From JANQIO01 sp038746745 (GTDB taxonomy: Bacteria; Pseudomonadota; Gammaproteobacteria; Pseudomonadales; Halieaceae), in assembly GCA_038746745.1 (NCBI GenBank), contig JBCDKJ010000051.1, positions 1 to 26,946 on the forward strand: DNA of 26,946 bases, in the 5' to 3' direction. The notes below the pieces were generated by a model. It searched no databases. It saw only the letters and a list, made by a program, of their open reading frames with translations, and had not been told where the DNA came from. The position numbers and the translations under genes are program-made. Of the stretch, positions 24,090 through 26,946 are shown piece after piece (the first letter of the stretch is position 1; the number at the start of each line of letters is the position of its first letter).

Positions 24090-24464
24090 TTAGTACTCGT
24101 AGTCAAACACCAGCAACTCGGCGGCCTCTCGCAGCCCGCCGCCAACGGTCTGATGCCTGGGGTGCTCCAGATAGGGCTGCAGCGCGGCAAGGTTTTCCAG
24201 CGTCACAATCGCCGCATGGGTGCAGCCCGCCGCCCGGTCTGTCAGGTTACGCCCAGCGCTAATGCTGATAATGCCGGGCACTTGGCCTGCCAGCGCCTTG
24301 AGGTCCTGAAGCAGACCGTCCAGTTTTTCCGGCGAGGTCTCGGCTTTGGCCGCAGCCAGATCATGTGTTCCAGTGGCATCTTCGGATTCCTTGTACAGGC
24401 TTGCGCGTAGCTGCACGAGCAGGTGTGTGATGTGTGATGTGTAATGTGTAAGAAGTGCAGGCAC
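24090..24464 (-). CDS. Dabb (stress-responsive alpha/beta-barrel) domain protein
   Basis: A small dimeric ferredoxin-like-fold protein of the Dabb family. Visible landmarks are LLQDLKALAGQVPGIISISAGRN (helix then strand), CTHAAIVTLENLAALQPYLEHPRHQTV and a final LLVFDYEY. Members range from plant stress proteins to polyketide cyclases; the role here is unknown. The start is uncertain. The GTG at 24464 abuts the upstream terminator's T run and has no Shine-Dalgarno, and the first codons are made of a 7-bp repeat. A GTG about 16 codons on (in LLVQLRA) is an alternative. Convergent with argF, 9 bases apart. Confidence 0.78.
   Translation of the reverse strand: MPALLTHYTSHITHLLVQLRASLYKESEDATGTHDLAAAKAETSPEKLDGLLQDLKALAGQVPGIISISAGRNLTDRAAGCTHAAIVTLENLAALQPYLEHPRHQTVGGGLREAAELLVFDYEY
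24425..24452. repeat. 7-bp tandem repeat, 4 units, at the 5' end of the Dabb gene
   Basis: Four adjoining 7-mers: GTGTGAT, GTGTGAT, GTGTAAT and GTGTAAG. They lie in the first codons of the Dabb open frame as read from its GTG. Because 7 is not a multiple of 3, gain or loss of a unit would change the frame relative to an upstream start. Confidence 0.8.
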
Positions 24465-24488
24465 AAAAAAGGCGGGTGCTCACCCGCC
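24465..24488 (-). terminator. Rho-independent terminator of the sulfatase gene
   Basis: On the minus strand GGCGGGTG (24481-24488) pairs perfectly with CACCCGCC (24471-24478) around a 2-base AG spacer, followed at once by six T residues. It lies 29 bases past the sulfatase stop and directly before the Dabb frame. Confidence 0.92.
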
Positions 24489-24517
24489 TCGAATATGCGT
24501 TGGGCTGACCGCTTGAT

Positions 24518-26092
24518 TTAGGAACCCGTAGTATCCTTCAGCTTTTCCATCACCTGATCAATGCTAAAACTCGCCGGCTTCTGGCGGGGTGGAAACTCTT
24601 TGAAGGTGCTGAGAAAGTTGCCCACGTAAGCCTGAGCAGGTACCAGGAAAAAGACACGGTCAATCATCCAGTCGTAATAGCTATTTGATGTCACGTGAGC
24701 GCGTTCGTAGGGGTCTCGGCGCAAGTTAGTGATTAACGGCACCCGCAGTGGTGTCCAGGGCTCAATCCAGGCTCGCAGCGTATCGGGCCTTTCTTGCTCC
24801 AGGAAAATCAGCTTCCAGTCGTCATAGCGCAGAGCCGTCAGCTCGCCGGTGTCGGCAAAGTAGAAGACTTCCCGGCGCGGAGCTTCATCGGATTCACCGG
24901 TCAGGTAGTCGAGAAAGTTGTAGCCATCGAGATGCACTTTGTATTTGCGGCCCAGGGAGCGAACGCCGCCTTTTTTCAATCGCTCCTTAATATCGGGTGC
25001 GCCGACCGCCGCAAGATAGGTGGGCAGCCAGTCCATGTGATGCATGATGTCGTTGGAGACCGCCCCCGCCTCGATTTTCCCCGGCCAGCGCACCATGGAC
25101 GGCACACGCCAACCGCCCTCATAGTTGGTGTTCTTCTCGCCAAAGAAGGGTGTTTGAGCGGCGTCTGGCCAGGTATTCATGTGCGGGCCGTTATCGGTGG
25201 AGTAATGCACAATGGTGTTATCGGCGATACCCAGCCGATCCAGCGCTGCCAGCAGTTCGCCGACATGCATGTCGTGCTCCACCATGCCATCGGCATACTC
25301 ATCCTGACCTGAAATGCCCCGCAATTCCGGCTTCACATGGGTACGAAAGTGCATACGTGTGCCGTTCCACCAGACATAAAAAGGCTTGTCGTCTGCGACG
25401 GCTTTTTCAATGAACTCAATAGCAGCGGCCACGGTTTCATCATCGACCGTCTCCATGCGCTTCTTGGTAAGCGGTCCGGTGTCTTCAATAGCTCCGCCGG
25501 CAAAGGAATGCATTACGCCGCGCGGCCCAAAGCGTTCCCTGAAGGCAGGATCTTTCGGGTAGTCCTCGTTCTCAGGTTCCTCCTCGGCGTTGAGGTGATA
25601 GAGATTGCCGAGAAACTCATCAAAGCCGTGATTGGTCGGGAGGTGTTCATCCCGGTCACCCAGGTGATTCTTGCCGAATTGCCCGGTGACGTAGCCATAG
25701 GCCTTGAGCAGGCCAGCGATGGTGGGGTCTTCGATCTGGCTTCCCAGCTCTGCACCCGGCAGACCGACCTTTGACAGGCCGGTGCGGTACACGCTTTGGC
25801 CAGTAATATAGGACGAGCGTCCGGCGGTACAGGACTGCTCCCCGTAATAGTCGGTGAACATCATGCCTTCTTTGGCAATCCTGTCGATGTTGGGGGTTTT
25901 GTAGCCGACCAGCCCAAATGTGTAGGCGCTGATGTTACTGACACCTACATCATCTCCCCATATCACCAGAATATTGGGCTTGTCAGCGGCGCCTGCCGAA
26001 AGCGCAAGCAGGCTGACAGCGAGAATGACTACCGTGCGACATGCCTTTAGAGAGCAGGAATGAATGCCGTTTAACAGCCTGGGTAATTGCAT
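24518..26092 (-). CDS. Exported arylsulfatase-like type I sulfatase
   Basis: A 524-residue sulfatase of the alkaline-phosphatase superfamily. A signal peptide (about 1-36, ending SAGAA) sends it to the periplasm. Metal ligands begin with GDDVG (D47, D48). The formylglycine site is C88 in SCTAGRSSYITG; it reads C-T-A-G-R rather than the commoner C-x-P-S-R, and C-x-A-x-R is also modified in known sulfatases. Other landmarks are GKNHLGD, the active-site STDNGPH with Asp-Asn metal ligands, and EGGWRVPSMVRWPGK. The start at 26092 has GGGAG just upstream. Substrate is not evident; marine polysaccharides or sulfate esters are likely. No maturation enzyme lies in the window. Confidence 0.95.
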   Translation of the reverse strand: MQLPRLLNGIHSCSLKACRTVVILAVSLLALSAGAADKPNILVIWGDDVGVSNISAYTFGLVGYKTPNIDRIAKEGMMFTDYYGEQSCTAGRSSYITGQSVYRTGLSKVGLPGAELGSQIEDPTIAGLLKAYGYVTGQFGKNHLGDRDEHLPTNHGFDEFLGNLYHLNAEEEPENEDYPKDPAFRERFGPRGVMHSFAGGAIEDTGPLTKKRMETVDDETVAAAIEFIEKAVADDKPFYVWWNGTRMHFRTHVKPELRGISGQDEYADGMVEHDMHVGELLAALDRLGIADNTIVHYSTDNGPHMNTWPDAAQTPFFGEKNTNYEGGWRVPSMVRWPGKIEAGAVSNDIMHHMDWLPTYLAAVGAPDIKERLKKGGVRSLGRKYKVHLDGYNFLDYLTGESDEAPRREVFYFADTGELTALRYDDWKLIFLEQERPDTLRAWIEPWTPLRVPLITNLRRDPYERAHVTSNSYYDWMIDRVFFLVPAQAYVGNFLSTFKEFPPRQKPASFSIDQVMEKLKDTTGS

Positions 26093-26335
26093 GCGGTGTC
26101 TCCCGTACTATTTTTTCTATTCGTATATTCTTATTTGGGTAGTGGCCGCCGTGTGTGCCCCAACAATTCGACCATCATCTGATGTATTCAGTATAGCTAA
26201 CGATCGTAGTGCCGCATGTCCTGTTCGGGTGCTGTTTCGGTAGCGCAAATCTGCTCAGCTCCTGGGTCTGCACGGTATACTCCACGGCTTTGCCGATGGC
26301 GTCAGGCGCACCATTCGTCAGATAAAGGATTCACC

Positions 26336-26946
26336 ATGAAGTTTTCGAGAGTTGCACTGGCTGCAGCGCTGCTCGTTGCACTGCTCGCTGCCTGTTCTGA
26401 GCAGAGTGGGGAGGTCACGGGCGAAGCCTACGTGGCCAGAGTAGCAGCGCAATTTCTGGATCGCGATACCGCCGCGCGGCGCAAGCGCGCGATCAGTGAG
26501 CCCAGTTACCGCATTGATATCGACCTGGGCCTCGCTGAAGACCGTTTCGCCGGCACCGTGGTGGCTGGTTTCAAGTACGGCGGCGATGGTTCACCGCTGA
26601 CGGTGGATTTTGCGAATGGGGATGTCAAAAGCGTCGAGATTAACGGTGCCCCCGTTACCTTTGACTACAACGGATTTTTTATTACGCTGCCAGCGGGCAG
26701 TCTGAAGACTGGCGCGCAGGAATTGCGCATAGCGTATGAGCATCCCTACAGTCAGGATGGCGCCGGTCTATACCGCTACGTCGACCAGGAAGATGGTCGC
26801 GTTTATCTGTACACCGACTTCGAACCCTATGATGCGAATCGCCTGTTTCCGCATTTTGATCAGCCCGATCTGAAAGCGCGCTACACCCTCAGCGTACAGG
26901 CGCCCGCGAACTGGCAGGTAGTGAGTACCATGCGCGAAACTGCCAC
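26336..26946 (+). CDS. M1-family aminopeptidase lipoprotein, 5' part (cut by window end)
   Basis: The frame is open from the ATG at 26336 (AAGGA 7 bases upstream) to the window edge, 203 codons. It starts with a lipoprotein signal: a basic MKFSR, a hydrophobic run and the lipobox LLAAC with Cys20. The mature part matches the N-terminal domain of M1 aminopeptidases such as PepN: SYRIDIDLGLAEDRFAGTV, TDFEPYDANRLFPHFDQPDL and ARYTLSVQAPANWQVVS. The catalytic GxMEN and HExxH motifs would lie beyond the window. The lipobox indicates membrane anchoring, unlike cytoplasmic E. coli PepN. The 243-bp gap to the divergent sulfatase gene should hold both promoters. Confidence 0.9.
   Translation, partial: MKFSRVALAAALLVALLAACSEQSGEVTGEAYVARVAAQFLDRDTAARRKRAISEPSYRIDIDLGLAEDRFAGTVVAGFKYGGDGSPLTVDFANGDVKSVEINGAPVTFDYNGFFITLPAGSLKTGAQELRIAYEHPYSQDGAGLYRYVDQEDGRVYLYTDFEPYDANRLFPHFDQPDLKARYTLSVQAPANWQVVSTMRETA

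Overview
The window looks like a chromosomal segment of a marine gammaproteobacterium. The gene set (TonB-dependent receptor with FecI/FecR partners, Slt70, SoxR, ilvD, argF, a periplasmic sulfatase, a fatty-acyl type catabolic operon) and the moderately GC-rich coding sequence fit the OM60/NOR5 (Halieaceae) type. That placement is inference from gene content, not from a marker gene.

Layout. (1) 1-1920 is a decayed chromosomal integron: a tyrosine integron-integrase gene (plus strand from 1400) that has lost its middle and its catalytic C-terminus, an intact-looking LexA box in its promoter (1378-1393), and two gene cassettes running away from it on the minus strand (an 89-residue unknown protein and an NTP_transf_6 nucleotidyltransferase), each followed by an attC-like site. 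(2) 1921-6364 is a minus-strand iron-uptake regulon: Fur box, FecI-type sigma factor, FecR anti-sigma protein and a FecA-type TonB receptor with an N-terminal signalling domain. (3) 6592-8815 holds ilvD and a four-helix membrane protein; slt (8935-10848) converges on them, with a 13-bp tandem repeat array in between. (4) 11078-11848 is a small plus-strand locus: a double-glycine-leader peptide, a hairpin terminator/attenuator, then two abutting two-helix mini-proteins, which together look like a bacteriocin-like precursor with candidate immunity genes. (5) 11864-13689 is a minus-strand nfeD-SPFH-higA operon, with an 11-unit 13-14 bp degenerate repeat array just upstream that resembles the array next to slt. 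(6) 13963-15867 is uup (ABC-F). (7) 15831-17038 is a SoxR module: soxR divergent from a VOC-family gene across a perfect SoxR box whose promoter geometry closely resembles that of soxS. (8) 17035-22814 is a four-gene minus-strand catabolic operon (aldehyde dehydrogenase, Rv3520c-like LLM oxidoreductase, TLP1-type thiolase-like protein, acyl-CoA synthetase). (9) 23082-26946 has argF, a Dabb-domain protein whose 5' end is a 7-bp repeat, an exported sulfatase with its terminator, and the 5' part of an M1 aminopeptidase lipoprotein gene cut by the window edge.

The parts most worth a second look are the GG-leader peptide locus, the repeat family shared by two intergenic regions, and the integron relic that kept its SOS operator after the integrase died. 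No rRNA, tRNA or CRISPR array was recognised. The only stretch of more than 300 bases without a convincing gene is 1059-1399, which is the integron recombination/promoter region.
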